This document shows, one piece after another, positions 42,550 through 51,597 of a DNA stretch of 64,000 bases. The notes below the pieces were generated by a model that was not told where the DNA came from, did not search any database, and saw only the letters and a list, made by a program, of their open reading frames with translations. The DNA is from Bryocella elongata (GTDB lineage: Bacteria > Acidobacteriota > Terriglobia > Terriglobales > Acidobacteriaceae): assembly GCF_900108185.1 (NCBI RefSeq), contig NZ_FNVA01000008.1, positions 62,001 to 126,000 of the forward strand, written 5' to 3'. Each line of letters begins with the position of its first letter. The first letter of the stretch is position 1. The position numbers and the translations under genes are program-made.

Positions 42550-43617
42550 TTAGGGTGCGGGGTTGAGGTCCGTGGTCTGCTGTGCGAGCGTGAGGCGCGA
42601 GCGGCCGTTCAGGCGGCGTGCGATTCGCGCTCCTACGCGAATGAACGGAGCCTCGATCAGGTGATAGAGCAGATAGCAGGATGCTGTCAGCGTGACGAAA
42701 AAGACGAGTGTCCGCTCGACCGTGCCGCCTCTTGGCCAGTAGTGCATCGCGACCGCCAGGCAAGGGATGTGGGCGAGATAGATGCTGTAGGAGTACCGCG
42801 CGATGATCGCCGAAGCGTTTCGGATGACGGCGGATTGCATCTCCCGAAAGTGAGGAAGGCTAAGGCCCAGGAGGAGGCACAGGATCCAGCCTCCGCGAAT
42901 GGAATTTTGCTGCTTCGATCCCCAGGTGTTCACCGCAAGAACGAGGGCGACCACCCATGGCGGAAAGAGGAACGATGGAAGCAACTTTCTTTCCCTCTGA
43001 AACAGGACGTACGCCATCGCTCCAGGAAGGAACAGGCCTCCGCAGAACAGCAGGCTTGTATTGATGGCAGGCAGTTGGGTATAGGCGGTAAGGCAGAGCA
43101 GAGCATCGAGTACAAGCAGCGGCCAAAGCAAACGATGAGCCCGGACGTAGGCGAAGAGAAAGGGGAGCAGAACGTACATCTGCATCTCGACTGGAAGCGA
43201 CCATGAGGCGCCTACGACGTTGGCACCGAAGACGAGATTGAAGACGAGCAGAATGTTTGCGAGGACTTCCTTGCGCCTTGGCGCGAAGTAGCGGAAGTCG
43301 AAGGCATAGTATGGCGAGGCCGCGATGTGCAGGCCCAGATACAGGCCGAACACGACCGCCCACAGCGGCCAGAGCCTGAAGATCCTGCGCAAATAGAAAC
43401 TCAGCGTATCTGCGTCCCGCTGCAAAGACCACATGAGCACCAAGGTGGTGTGGACGAAGAAGATGCAGACGCCCAGGATGCCGAAGAACCAAATGTCATA
43501 GCCGAGGACCCTGGGGCGGTGAGCATAGCCGGAGGCGTGCGAAATGACAACCAGAGCGACCGCAAACGAACGAACAAAATCCAAGTTGACAAGCGGGCCG
43601 GTCTGCTCTTTGGGCAT
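42550..43617 (-). CDS. Acyltransferase family 3 membrane protein
   Basis: A 355-residue AT3-family membrane acyltransferase. It begins MPKEQTGPLVNLDFVRSFAV and has VVISHASGYAHRP near the catalytic His of the family, FYLRRIFRLWPLWAVVF containing R-x-x-R-x-x-P, SWSLPVEMQMYVLLP and about ten membrane helices. The C-terminal tail is basic. Target unknown; it may decorate a lipid or glycan. The ATG at 43617 is preferred; the open frame continues upstream to 43731. It diverges from the HpnI-like gene. Confidence 0.83.
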   Translation of the reverse strand: MPKEQTGPLVNLDFVRSFAVALVVISHASGYAHRPRVLGYDIWFFGILGVCIFFVHTTLVLMWSLQRDADTLSFYLRRIFRLWPLWAVVFGLYLGLHIAASPYYAFDFRYFAPRRKEVLANILLVFNLVFGANVVGASWSLPVEMQMYVLLPFLFAYVRAHRLLWPLLVLDALLCLTAYTQLPAINTSLLFCGGLFLPGAMAYVLFQRERKLLPSFLFPPWVVALVLAVNTWGSKQQNSIRGGWILCLLLGLSLPHFREMQSAVIRNASAIIARYSYSIYLAHIPCLAVAMHYWPRGGTVERTLVFFVTLTASCYLLYHLIEAPFIRVGARIARRLNGRSRLTLAQQTTDLNPAP

Positions 43618-43741
43618 GGGCCTTATCGTAGCAACTGTTCTTGCCAGCCTCCAGTATCGGATTGAGGAGAGACAACTTCGATACACTAACCAAGGGCCGC
43701 CTCCATAAATTCTGGATGCGGGAAACCTCATAATTCTTCGG

Positions 43742-44926
43742 ATGCAGATTCTCCTACATGTCCTCTATTGGGTGGCGCTGGTTGGCAGCGTGACCTCTTC
43801 CATCTACTGCGGCATGGTGCTGGTGGCGGCGATCCGCTTTGGCATCAGGAAGCAGCGCGAGGAGCACGCCCCCGCGACGTATCTTCCTCCCGTCAGCGTG
43901 CTGAAGCCGCTGCATGGCACCGAGGAGGGGCTCGAGCGCAACCTCGAGACGTTCTTCGAGCAGCAGTATCCCGCTGACTTCGAGCTGCTGTTCTGCGCAC
44001 GACAGCCGACCGATGAGGGACTGCAGCTGGCGCAGCGGGTGGGCCAACGGTATCCGCAGGTGCAGGCGCGTTACGTCACCTGCGGCGAACCGATGCCGAA
44101 GTTCCATAATGCCAAGGTGTATTCGCTGGCCAAGCTGGACTCCGTCGCGAAGTACGCGACGTACGTGACCAGCGATGCGGATGTGCGGGTGCAGCCGAAC
44201 TATCTTGAGCGGTTGGTGCAGATGCTGGCCGACCCCAAGATGATGCTGGCCTCCTGCCTGTACCTGGGGACGGCGCATGAGGGCGCGGGCTTCTCGTCGC
44301 AGCTGGATGCGGTGGGCAAGAGCGTGGAGATGAGCTCGGGCGTACTGGTGGCGACGATGTTGGAAGGCACGAAGTTTGCGCTGGGCGCGACTCAGGTGCT
44401 GCGCAAGGAAGGTTTCCAGCTCGTTGGCGGGTTCGATGAGCTGGGCCAGTTCTATGCGGACGACTTTGTGCTGGGCAATCGCCTGGCGACCAAGGGCTAT
44501 GGCGTGCGTATGGCGTCGCACACGATTCGCCTGATGGTGCAGGACTCTCCCTTCTGGCTGAGCTTCCGCAACCAGCTCCGCTGGATGCAGAGCACGCGGC
44601 GCTCGCGACCATGGGGACACCTGGGCACGGGGCTCACGTTTGCGATGCCGTTTGGGATGATGGGGCTGGTGTGGGGACTGCTCTCCGGCCATGCAGCACT
44701 GGGCGTGATGTGGCTGCTGCTGATGGCTGCGAACCGCGTGGTGCTCGCGGGCGCGGTTCTTGGAGTGCTGGCCGATAACAAGTGGCTTAAGCACACACTG
44801 CTCTACCCCCTGCGCGACTTGTTGGGTGGCGTGCTGTGGGCTGCCAGCTATGGTGGTGAGAACTTTTACTATCGCGGCAAGGTTTATAAGCTGAAGGACG
44901 GCGGTCGAGTGGAAGAGCCCAGCTAG
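43742..44926 (+). CDS. HpnI-like family 21 glycosyltransferase
   Basis: A 394-residue membrane-bound GT-A glycosyltransferase like ceramide glucosyltransferase and HpnI, which adds N-acetylglucosamine to bacteriohopanetetrol. It has an N-terminal membrane helix, VSVLKPLHGTEEGLERNLET, VTSDADVRVQPNYL (D-x-D), DDFVLGNRLA, the processive-type NQLRWMQSTR (QxxRW), and C-terminal helices with YPLRDLLGGVLWAASYGGE, close to HpnI relatives. No HpnK deacetylase or other hopanoid gene is adjacent, so the lipid acceptor is inferred. ATG at 43742. The GT83 pair lies downstream on the opposite strand. Confidence 0.82.
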   Translation: MQILLHVLYWVALVGSVTSSIYCGMVLVAAIRFGIRKQREEHAPATYLPPVSVLKPLHGTEEGLERNLETFFEQQYPADFELLFCARQPTDEGLQLAQRVGQRYPQVQARYVTCGEPMPKFHNAKVYSLAKLDSVAKYATYVTSDADVRVQPNYLERLVQMLADPKMMLASCLYLGTAHEGAGFSSQLDAVGKSVEMSSGVLVATMLEGTKFALGATQVLRKEGFQLVGGFDELGQFYADDFVLGNRLATKGYGVRMASHTIRLMVQDSPFWLSFRNQLRWMQSTRRSRPWGHLGTGLTFAMPFGMMGLVWGLLSGHAALGVMWLLLMAANRVVLAGAVLGVLADNKWLKHTLLYPLRDLLGGVLWAASYGGENFYYRGKVYKLKDGGRVEEPS

Positions 44927-44928
44927 CA

Positions 44929-45018
44929 GCGGCTTCGCCGTTAGCGCTTCGCGGTAGCCCTGCGGGTTAGCGCCTTCGGCGTTAGCTGGTCGGCGAGTCC
45001 GCGGGTTAGCGGGTTAGC
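44929..45018. repeat. AGC...GTT imperfect repeat cluster
   Basis: The spacer between the convergent HpnI-like and GT83 genes consists of units such as AGCGGCTTCGCCGTT, AGCGCCTTCGGCGTT, AGCCCTGCGGGTT and AGCGGGTT. The same kind of units occurs after uxaC at 12461. Several contain small self-complementary GCGCCTTCGGCG cores. Confidence 0.65.
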
Positions 45019-45021
45019 AGG

Positions 45022-47037
45022 TCAGTGGCTGCAGAGGTTGGGTTGGCTGGCCTTGGTCGCTTGTCCGGGCGCGCTGTTGCGGAGGATGGTCTTGCCTCCG
45101 CTGTCGGCTACCTTGTAGACCGGGCCTTGCTGGCAAAGCTGCGGCACGCGTTGATCGGGGTGGTAGGTGAGCACGTAGACACGCGTGCGATTGTGCCACC
45201 ACTGCATCAGGTCATCGTCTGTCAGGAAGATGGGGCGGGCATCCGGCCAGAAGCTGCCGAACCATGGGCCGTTGATGCGGCCATTGACGAGCAGTACGGG
45301 ATTGTTCAAGTAGAAGAGCAGCGAGGAGCCGGAGGTCAGTTCGCCGTCGATGAGCACGGGCGTCTTCTGTGCCGGATCGTCGCTTAGGATGGCTTCGGCG
45401 AGGTCCTTGGAGCCGAGGATGGGATAGAAGCGCGCGAGGCCCTCGTGCGCGGCCATCAGGACGATGGTCATGGCACCGGCGACGGCGAGGTTCGCGGCGA
45501 AGGGAAAGCCTTTGCGGCGGACGAGATAAGCGATCGGGCCGAGCGCCAGCATGCCCAGAGAGACCGCGAGGAGCGGCCCGCGGAAGAAGCCCATCGCACT
45601 GCCGGTGAGATCGAAGACGTGGCCCAGCGACAGGTTGTACAGCTCCGGGTTGGAGCTGAGGGCATCGTTCAGCGTGAGCCCGGGCTTGGGTGCGGGAGAG
45701 ATGATCGCCAGGATTCCGCAGATGAGGAAGAGGATGGTACCCAACGGTACCAGCATGTAGAGCGCGCCGCGCAGGGCCTGGGCGTATGGGGCCGTGCGAT
45801 CCAACGTCTCAGAATCGAGACGTGGGGCACCCGGATCGTGGGTACGCTTGCGGTCGGCTGCGGCGAGCAGACCACCTGCGAGCAGAGCGAGCGCGGGAAT
45901 CGCGGGCAGGTGGTAGTACTCCTGCCGCGAGGAGACGGTGAAGAAGCCAAGCACGATGCCGGCCCAGAGCATGCAGGTGAGTGCAGCCTCGTGGCGGACT
46001 GCGGTGAGCCGCTCCTGCAGAGAGTTCTCGTGGCTGGCGTGGAGGTCGGAGTCGAAGCGGACGGCGGTGTCCTGCGGTGCGCGCAGGGTGCGCCACGCGT
46101 TGCGCAGAGCCGCGGGGAGGAACGCGGCCCACGGGATGAGCCAAAGGAAGAGCAGCAGCCAGAAGAGCGGGATGGGTACCTGGCCGTAGTCGTGCGGGAT
46201 GCGTTTGCCGAGGAAGCGGGCCACGTGCTCGTTGTAGAGATAGAACCACGCCCAGCCAGCGCGGGCGGGCAGGCCAAGTCCCGCGGGCATCGCTACGGGA
46301 GGATTGCGAAGCGCGGCGAGGATGTGCCACGGCGCGGCAACGACGAGGAACGCGAGCGTTGCGGGGACCACACTGAGCCTTGCGAGCAGCTTCAGGCGCC
46401 GCGTGAACGCGAGGTACAGCAGCACGAAGCCCACCGGGAAGACGAGGCCGATGAGGCCCTTGGTGAGCACATCGATGCCCATGACGGCGCCGAAGCCGAG
46501 CATGGGGACGATGGCCGAGCGGGCCTCGCGCAGGCGATCGAGCGCGATGAGGAAGAGGTGTATGGCAAGCGTCATCCACAGCGCGAGCAGGATGTCGGGG
46601 ATGTAGAAGCGCGTGTAGAGATAGGGGCCGATGGAGGTCGCGACGGCAAGTGCAGCGTAGAGGCCGCCGCGGTCGGGTGCGTCCTGTGGCGAGAGGCCGG
46701 CGAAGAAGCGGATGCCCAGCGCATAGACCGCGAAGAGCAGCAGGAGCACGCCAAGCGCGAGCGGAAGACGCGCAGCCCAGTCATGCTGGCCGAAGATCTT
46801 CATCGAGCCGGCAGCCATCCAGTACATGAGGGGCGGCTTGTCGAAGAAGCGGATGCCATCGATGTACGGGGTGACGTAGTCGTGACGGCCGAGCATCTCG
46901 CGCGCGATCTGCGTGTAGACGGAGTCGACGTCGTCGAGCAGGCCGGGGCTGAAGAGCCCGCCGAGCTGCAGCACACCCCATACGCAGGTGAGCAACGCAA
47001 GAGAGGGCCAGCGCCAGCGGCGCTGAGGGAGGGTCAT
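45022..47037 (-). CDS. ArnT-like family 83 glycosyltransferase (second of a tandem pair)
   Basis: A 671-residue polytopic GT-C transferase of the ArnT/PMT family, which uses polyprenyl-phosphate sugars on the outer face of the membrane. Early catalytic motif LLDDVDSVYTQIAREMLGRH, then DKPPLMYWMAAGSMKIFG, PDILLALWMTLAIHLFL and VLTKGLIGLVFPVGFVLLYL. The C-terminal third is a periplasmic region. A short block near residues 400-417 (THDPGAPRLDSETLD) coincides with a palindromic DNA element. Its ATG overlaps the stop of the upstream paralogue by 4 bases. Acceptor (lipid A, protein or hopanoid) is unknown. Confidence 0.88.
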   Translation of the reverse strand: MTLPQRRWRWPSLALLTCVWGVLQLGGLFSPGLLDDVDSVYTQIAREMLGRHDYVTPYIDGIRFFDKPPLMYWMAAGSMKIFGQHDWAARLPLALGVLLLLFAVYALGIRFFAGLSPQDAPDRGGLYAALAVATSIGPYLYTRFYIPDILLALWMTLAIHLFLIALDRLREARSAIVPMLGFGAVMGIDVLTKGLIGLVFPVGFVLLYLAFTRRLKLLARLSVVPATLAFLVVAAPWHILAALRNPPVAMPAGLGLPARAGWAWFYLYNEHVARFLGKRIPHDYGQVPIPLFWLLLFLWLIPWAAFLPAALRNAWRTLRAPQDTAVRFDSDLHASHENSLQERLTAVRHEAALTCMLWAGIVLGFFTVSSRQEYYHLPAIPALALLAGGLLAAADRKRTHDPGAPRLDSETLDRTAPYAQALRGALYMLVPLGTILFLICGILAIISPAPKPGLTLNDALSSNPELYNLSLGHVFDLTGSAMGFFRGPLLAVSLGMLALGPIAYLVRRKGFPFAANLAVAGAMTIVLMAAHEGLARFYPILGSKDLAEAILSDDPAQKTPVLIDGELTSGSSLLFYLNNPVLLVNGRINGPWFGSFWPDARPIFLTDDDLMQWWHNRTRVYVLTYHPDQRVPQLCQQGPVYKVADSGGKTILRNSAPGQATKASQPNLCSH
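45801..45845. repeat. Palindromic element E inside the GT83 gene
   Basis: ACGTCTC, loop AGAATC, GAGACGT, then GGGGCACCCGGATCGTG on the plus strand, antisense to the gene. The tail matches elements A and C. The frame of the glycosyltransferase is kept. Confidence 0.7.
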
Positions 47038-49040
47038 GGAGTGCTCCGGAGGACAGGCTGAGCTTCGGCTATGCGGCCCAGCGTTGTCAATGAGGCTTGC
47101 GTCGAGGGCGTCGCGAGAGGACGGTCGGTGTAGAGGCTCTTGCTGGATTCGGTCATGAGGAGGTAGCGCGGGCTGAGGCGCAGCGCCTCCACGTGGGTCT
47201 GCTCGCCGTCGGGGACAAACAGAATCTTGCGGTTGCCGGTTCCCCAGGTGGACTTCAGCTGGTCGTGTGTCAGGAAGACCGGAGCTGCATCGGGAAGGGT
47301 GCTGCCAAAGAGCATGGAGGTCGAGCGGCCATCGACGAGGAGGACATGTTGATCGAGGTAGTAGGGAATCGACGAGCCTCCGGCCTGGTCGCCGAAGAGC
47401 ATGACCTGGGTCTTTGGCTCGATCTGATGGGCTTGCTGCAGCTCGCGGATGCTCTGTGCGAAGTCATAGGAGGAAAGCAGTGGAGCGAAGCGGACGAACG
47501 CAACGTGCGCGGCGATGAGGATGGCGCTGCTGGTGAGCGTGACCGCGATGAGTGAGGCGGTGCGCTTCGTACGCACATGGAGCCAGAGTGCGACGGCCGG
47601 GCCGAGGGCAAAGGAAGTTGCGGCGACCAGGGCTGGAAGGCGCAGCGCAGCAAAGGCTCCGGCGGTGAGGTCGAAGAAGTGTGACATGGAGAGCGTGTAG
47701 CCGCCTACGTCGCGGCGGGCCATCAAGGCGCCGATGTCGCTGGTTGCCGTTGCATGACGTGAGGTCCAGAGCGCATAGCCGAGGATAGCTGCCGCGGCTG
47801 CTCCGAAGATAACGAAGAGTGCGTGCGCGGCGAAGAGTGCTCTCACTCCGAGGGAGCGCGGTCTATGTGCCATGCTGCGCGAGAGTGGCGCGGTGAGAAG
47901 CATCAGTATAGGCACATAGGCGGGAAGCGTGTAGTACTCCTGGTTGGTCGAGAAGGCGAAGAAGACGAGCACCAGTGCGGCGTAGATCGTGAGCAGGGCT
48001 TCGGTGCGCCGGGTGAAGCTGGGCTCGTTGGCGGGCGCGCGCTTGTGGCGGGCAAGTTGAAAGCGGGAGAGTTCGTGTTCGCGAGCATCGGTGGCTGCGT
48101 TGCGCTCTCGCCACCAGAGGAGCAACGAAGCGGGAGCGAAGAGGCTCCAGGGGAAGAGCCAGACGAGGTGCAGCAGCCAGTAGGCCAGCGCGGGGAGCTT
48201 GTTGTAGTCGCGCGGCTGGCGCTGGCCGATGTAGCGCAGGAAGTGCTCGTTGACGAAGTAGAACCAAAGGAATCCGTGCTGGCCGGGGCGCTCGGGATAG
48301 CGCAGGGCTGCGAGCACATGCCAGGGTGCGGCGATGGCGAGGAACAGCAGCAGGCCCGAGCCGAGCTTGAGGCGATAGAGCCTCGTGAAGTCGCGCGTGA
48401 TGGCGAGGTAGAGCAGGGCAGCTCCACCGACGAAGACCAGCGCGACGAGGCCCTTGGTCAACACTGCGAGCGCAAGCATGACCCAAGCGGCGTAGGCGTG
48501 GAGACGCGGCGTGCGGCAACCCGAGTCTATCGCGCGCAGGAAGAGGTAGAGCGTGAGCGCGAGGAGGAGTGAGAGCAGAGCGTCGGGGATAAAGACCCGC
48601 GTGAAGAGGAAGACGCCAAAGCTGGTGAGCGTCGCCAGGCCTGCGAGCAGCCCGACGAGCTCTCCCCAGGCGAGACGCGACCATTGCCACCCGAGCAAGG
48701 CGAGCCCAAGGATCGTCAGCGCGAGAGGCAGATGCACGGCGAGAGCGCCATTGCCGAACAAGTGCAGGCTGAGCGCGGTGAGCCAGTACGGCAGAGGGGC
48801 TTTCTCGAGATAGGGCACGCCGTCGACGTGCAGGATGACGAAGTCGTGCGTGCGCAGCATGGCCTGTGCGGCTTGTGCGTGCGTGGCATCGGCATCGTCG
48901 AGCAGAGGGGGTGTCCGCACCGCGGCAGCGTAGATCGCTGCCCACAGCAGGAGCAGAAACACCAGGTTTCGCCAGGACGCTGACCCTGGAGTCGAGCGCG
49001 AGGTTGTGTTCAGGGGGCTTTCGAGGCCGTTTGTCGCCAT
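47034..49040 (-). CDS. ArnT-like family 83 glycosyltransferase (first of a tandem pair)
   Basis: A 668-residue GT-C membrane transferase, paralogous to its downstream neighbour. Shared features include the catalytic-loop pattern LLDDADATHAQAAQAMLRTH, LEKAPLPYWLTALSLHLFG, PDALLSLLLALTLYLFLRAI, VLTKGLVALVFVGGAALLYL, WFYFVNEHFLRYIGQRQPRD and a periplasmic C-terminal domain with GSSIPYYLDQHVLLVDGR. The two genes overlap by 4 bases (ATGA) and are surely co-translated; they may act on different steps or as a pair. A long unrelated N-terminal leader (MATNGLESPLNTTSRS) precedes the first helix. Divergent from ppx. Confidence 0.88.
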   Translation of the reverse strand: MATNGLESPLNTTSRSTPGSASWRNLVFLLLLWAAIYAAAVRTPPLLDDADATHAQAAQAMLRTHDFVILHVDGVPYLEKAPLPYWLTALSLHLFGNGALAVHLPLALTILGLALLGWQWSRLAWGELVGLLAGLATLTSFGVFLFTRVFIPDALLSLLLALTLYLFLRAIDSGCRTPRLHAYAAWVMLALAVLTKGLVALVFVGGAALLYLAITRDFTRLYRLKLGSGLLLFLAIAAPWHVLAALRYPERPGQHGFLWFYFVNEHFLRYIGQRQPRDYNKLPALAYWLLHLVWLFPWSLFAPASLLLWWRERNAATDAREHELSRFQLARHKRAPANEPSFTRRTEALLTIYAALVLVFFAFSTNQEYYTLPAYVPILMLLTAPLSRSMAHRPRSLGVRALFAAHALFVIFGAAAAAILGYALWTSRHATATSDIGALMARRDVGGYTLSMSHFFDLTAGAFAALRLPALVAATSFALGPAVALWLHVRTKRTASLIAVTLTSSAILIAAHVAFVRFAPLLSSYDFAQSIRELQQAHQIEPKTQVMLFGDQAGGSSIPYYLDQHVLLVDGRSTSMLFGSTLPDAAPVFLTHDQLKSTWGTGNRKILFVPDGEQTHVEALRLSPRYLLMTESSKSLYTDRPLATPSTQASLTTLGRIAEAQPVLRSTP

Positions 49041-49264
49041 GCTCCGTCACGTGTGCCGCGAGCGAGCCAAGAAGGTTCGCGGGCCCTCGCGGCGGGAGAT
49101 CTGCGGCCTCTTTTAGGATATCGGAGTCGGCGGGCGAAGTTGGAGATCGATCGAGGCGTTGCTGATATCGAACAGCTGCGGATCCGGGCCACAGGTTCGC
49201 CACGGCTTCCATGTATCTTGCTTATGAGCCGGATGAACCTCTCCGGCGGGGGACTGTCCTCTCT

Positions 49265-50827
49265 ATGCCCACCTTTGCGGCCATCGATATCGGTTCGAAC
49301 TCCTGCAGGCTTGCGATTGCCTCGGTGCAACAGCACCGGTTGAAGATGCTTTACGAGGAGCGTGAGGTGGTTCGGCTGGGCGCGAGCGTCTTCGAGACGG
49401 GAATGATCTCGCCCGAAGCGATGGACCTGACGATCAAGGCGCTGAAGCGGTTTCAGAAGGCGACCCAGACGCATGTCGTCGACCGCGTGCGTGTGGTGGC
49501 TACCAGTGCCATGCGCGATGCGCGCAACTCGGAGGCCTTCCGGGCGTGGGTGAAGAGCACGACGGGCTGGAACGTCGAGGTCATCTCCGGTTTGGAAGAG
49601 GGGCGTCTCATCCATCTTGGCGTGGTGACGCATGAGCCAGGCGCCAAGGGCCGGTGCCTGATGATCGATCTCGGCGGCGGAAGCTGCGAGGTCACGCTCT
49701 CCGAGGCGGGCCGGATCAGGTCCATGGTGAGCATGCCACTGGGAGCGGTGCGATTGCAGCAGGAGTTCATGCACACGGACCCTCCGGGCAAGGAAGAGAT
49801 CGCGGGCCTGCGGAAGTACATCGGGCGGGAGCTGGAGCGTGGTGAGCGCAGGCTGGGGCAGCCGCGGGTGGCGCTGGTGATCGCGACCTCGGGCACGGCC
49901 TCGGCGCTGGCTGAGGCGAGCCGATCGATTGCAGCATCGGCCGCGAAGGGAAAGAAGCGGGCGCTGACTGCGGCTGCGCGGGCCAAGGCCGACATCGTTC
50001 CGACGGCACACGTGCGGCTGGTTGCGGACCAGCTGATGAAGATGACCAACGAGCAGCGCGCGAACTTCCCGGGCATCGGGCCGAAGCGCTCGGAGATCAT
50101 CGTCGGCGGCGCGCAGGTGTACGCGATGCTGCTGGAGCGCTTCGCTCTGAAGGGCTTCCGTTATTCGGCACGGAGCCTGCGCGATGGTGTGCTGGCGCAG
50201 ATGCTCGCGGACGTCGATACGCGTGCGAGTGTGCATCGCACGGTGGAGAACGAGCGGCGCGAAGGTGTGCTGCAGCTATGCAAGCGCTACGGGGTGGACG
50301 CGCGCAAGCAGGAGGCCGAGCGTGTGCAGGTGTCACAGCTGTTCGATCAGCTGCAGCGCGTGCATGAGCTTCCCGACGACTACAAGACGTGGCTGGAAGC
50401 CGCGGCGATGATGCAGAACGTGGGCAAGTACATGAACCACCAGGGGCATCATCGGCACACGCAGTACATCATCGCGAACTCCGATATCTTCGGCTTCTCG
50501 CCGGAGCAGCGCGCGATCGTGGCCGCGATTGCGCGCTACCAGGGCAAGAGCCGTCCGGACTCGATGGACAGGCCCATGCGTGCGATTCCCCTCGATGAGC
50601 ACACGCATGTCGCACGCGCGGTGATGCTGCTGCGTCTGGTGCAGGCTCTCAACCAGGATCAGGCCACGGCGGCGCTGCGGATGACGGCGCGAGTGTATCC
50701 AAAGCGTGTCATCCTCGAGATCCACGGCGCCCGCGGGGGAGCAGAGCTCGAGCAGTGGTCGCTGCGCAAGGAAGCGGATTACTTCCTGGAGGTCTTCCGC
50801 CGCGCACTCTTCGTCGAGGTAGCGTAG
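49265..50827 (+). CDS. Ppx/GppA-family phosphatase (exopolyphosphatase or pppGppase)
   Basis: A 520-residue phosphatase cutting inorganic polyphosphate or pppGpp. The actin-like ATPase fold is clear: FAAIDIGSNSCRLAIASVQQ, RVVATSAMRDARNSEAF, VISGLEEGRLIHLGV, and LMIDLGGGSCEV. An Ala/Lys-rich insertion (about 205-235) is unusual. The C-terminal HD-like domain has HHRHTQYIIANSDIFGFSPE. The ATG at 49265 gives the family start; an upstream ATG at 49211 adds 18 residues. Its 3' end overlaps the convergent SixA gene by 49 bases. Confidence 0.9.
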   Translation: MPTFAAIDIGSNSCRLAIASVQQHRLKMLYEEREVVRLGASVFETGMISPEAMDLTIKALKRFQKATQTHVVDRVRVVATSAMRDARNSEAFRAWVKSTTGWNVEVISGLEEGRLIHLGVVTHEPGAKGRCLMIDLGGGSCEVTLSEAGRIRSMVSMPLGAVRLQQEFMHTDPPGKEEIAGLRKYIGRELERGERRLGQPRVALVIATSGTASALAEASRSIAASAAKGKKRALTAAARAKADIVPTAHVRLVADQLMKMTNEQRANFPGIGPKRSEIIVGGAQVYAMLLERFALKGFRYSARSLRDGVLAQMLADVDTRASVHRTVENERREGVLQLCKRYGVDARKQEAERVQVSQLFDQLQRVHELPDDYKTWLEAAAMMQNVGKYMNHQGHHRHTQYIIANSDIFGFSPEQRAIVAAIARYQGKSRPDSMDRPMRAIPLDEHTHVARAVMLLRLVQALNQDQATAALRMTARVYPKRVILEIHGARGGAELEQWSLRKEADYFLEVFRRALFVEVA

Positions 50828-51318
50828 AGCGCGGCGACGACGCGAGGATCGAGCAGCCACTGCAGCGTGGCCTGGCCGCGCTGCAGGGAGATGCGGCCGA
50901 TGGTGCCCTTGCGCAGCCGTACCGGCGCGGTGGTGCGCTCGCCGTTCGGGCCCACGAGGAGCTGTCCGACGAACGAGGTGATGTTGGGGTTGTGGCCCAC
51001 GACCAGTACGTTCTCATAGGCGGAGCACTCGCGCAGCAGCCGCTGGAACTGGTCGAAGGTTGCAGACGGATCGAGCGCCGTCGAGCGCAGGACCTTGGCC
51101 TCGTAGCCGGTCTCTGTGCCTACGAGCTGTGCGGTCTGCAGGCTGCGCTTGAGGGGGCTGGAGATCACCATGTCGAAGCTGACCTTGAGCGAGTTCAGCA
51201 CGTAGGCCAGCTGCAGGGAGTGGCGTTTGCCTTCCTTATCCAGCGGACGCCGGGTGTCGAGCAAAGGATTCAGGCGGCGCACACCGGCGCTCGCATGTCG
51301 AAGCATGTACAGATTCAT
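50779..51318 (-). CDS. SixA-like histidine phosphatase
   Basis: A 179-residue RHG-type phosphatase. It starts MNLYMLRHASAGVRR, where LRHA carries the catalytic His. Then SSPLKRSLQTAQLVG and VLVVGHNPNITSFVGQLL with the second His follow, as in phosphohistidine phosphatase SixA. The C terminus is basic (SARRKTSRK). Substrates may be phosphohistidine proteins or small phosphates. It is convergent with ppx, overlapping it by 49 bases, and its ATG overlaps the stop of a tiny upstream gene by 3-4 bases. Confidence 0.85.
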   Translation of the reverse strand: MNLYMLRHASAGVRRLNPLLDTRRPLDKEGKRHSLQLAYVLNSLKVSFDMVISSPLKRSLQTAQLVGTETGYEAKVLRSTALDPSATFDQFQRLLRECSAYENVLVVGHNPNITSFVGQLLVGPNGERTTAPVRLRKGTIGRISLQRGQATLQWLLDPRVVAALYATSTKSARRKTSRK

Positions 51319-51491
51319 CGTGTCTTGTTCTCTGCAGTCGCCGAGGTGTTGGGCTCAGCGGCTGGGGGTTGATCCGGTTGGAAGATGCCGGGATCGGGCT
51401 CCGGCAGCGAGGGCGCTGCTGGCTCGGGATCGGGCAGGGCATCTGTGGGCAGATGCGGCGCGGGACGTCCGGTCTCGAAATCGTCGCTCAT
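51315..51491 (-). CDS. 58-aa acidic proline-rich peptide coupled to sixA
   Basis: Reads MSDDFETGRPAPHLPTDALP and continues with Pro/Glu/Ala repeats (DPEPAAPSLPEPDP) to a short basic end. It has a strong GAGGAG before its ATG at 51491, and its stop overlaps the sixA start (ATGA), both signs of a real coupled gene. Probably unstructured; no family recognised. It may only serve to set up translation of sixA. Below the size cut-off of many gene finders. Confidence 0.6.
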   Translation of the reverse strand: MSDDFETGRPAPHLPTDALPDPEPAAPSLPEPDPGIFQPDQPPAAEPNTSATAENKTR

Positions 51492-51597
51492 GCTCTCCTC
51501 GACCGCAATTTGCTGGCTGGGCCGCAGGGATGAGGCCGATTCGCTGCGGCTCCTGACTCTCCATTCTACCGCTGCATGGCGTTAAACGTGACCGCGA

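Noticed and set aside
45445-47061. Open frame of 538 codons on the plus strand opposite a GT83 gene
   Set aside because: Charged, low-complexity translation (RDEPKEEQQPEERDG-like) typical of the antisense of a GC-rich membrane-protein gene.
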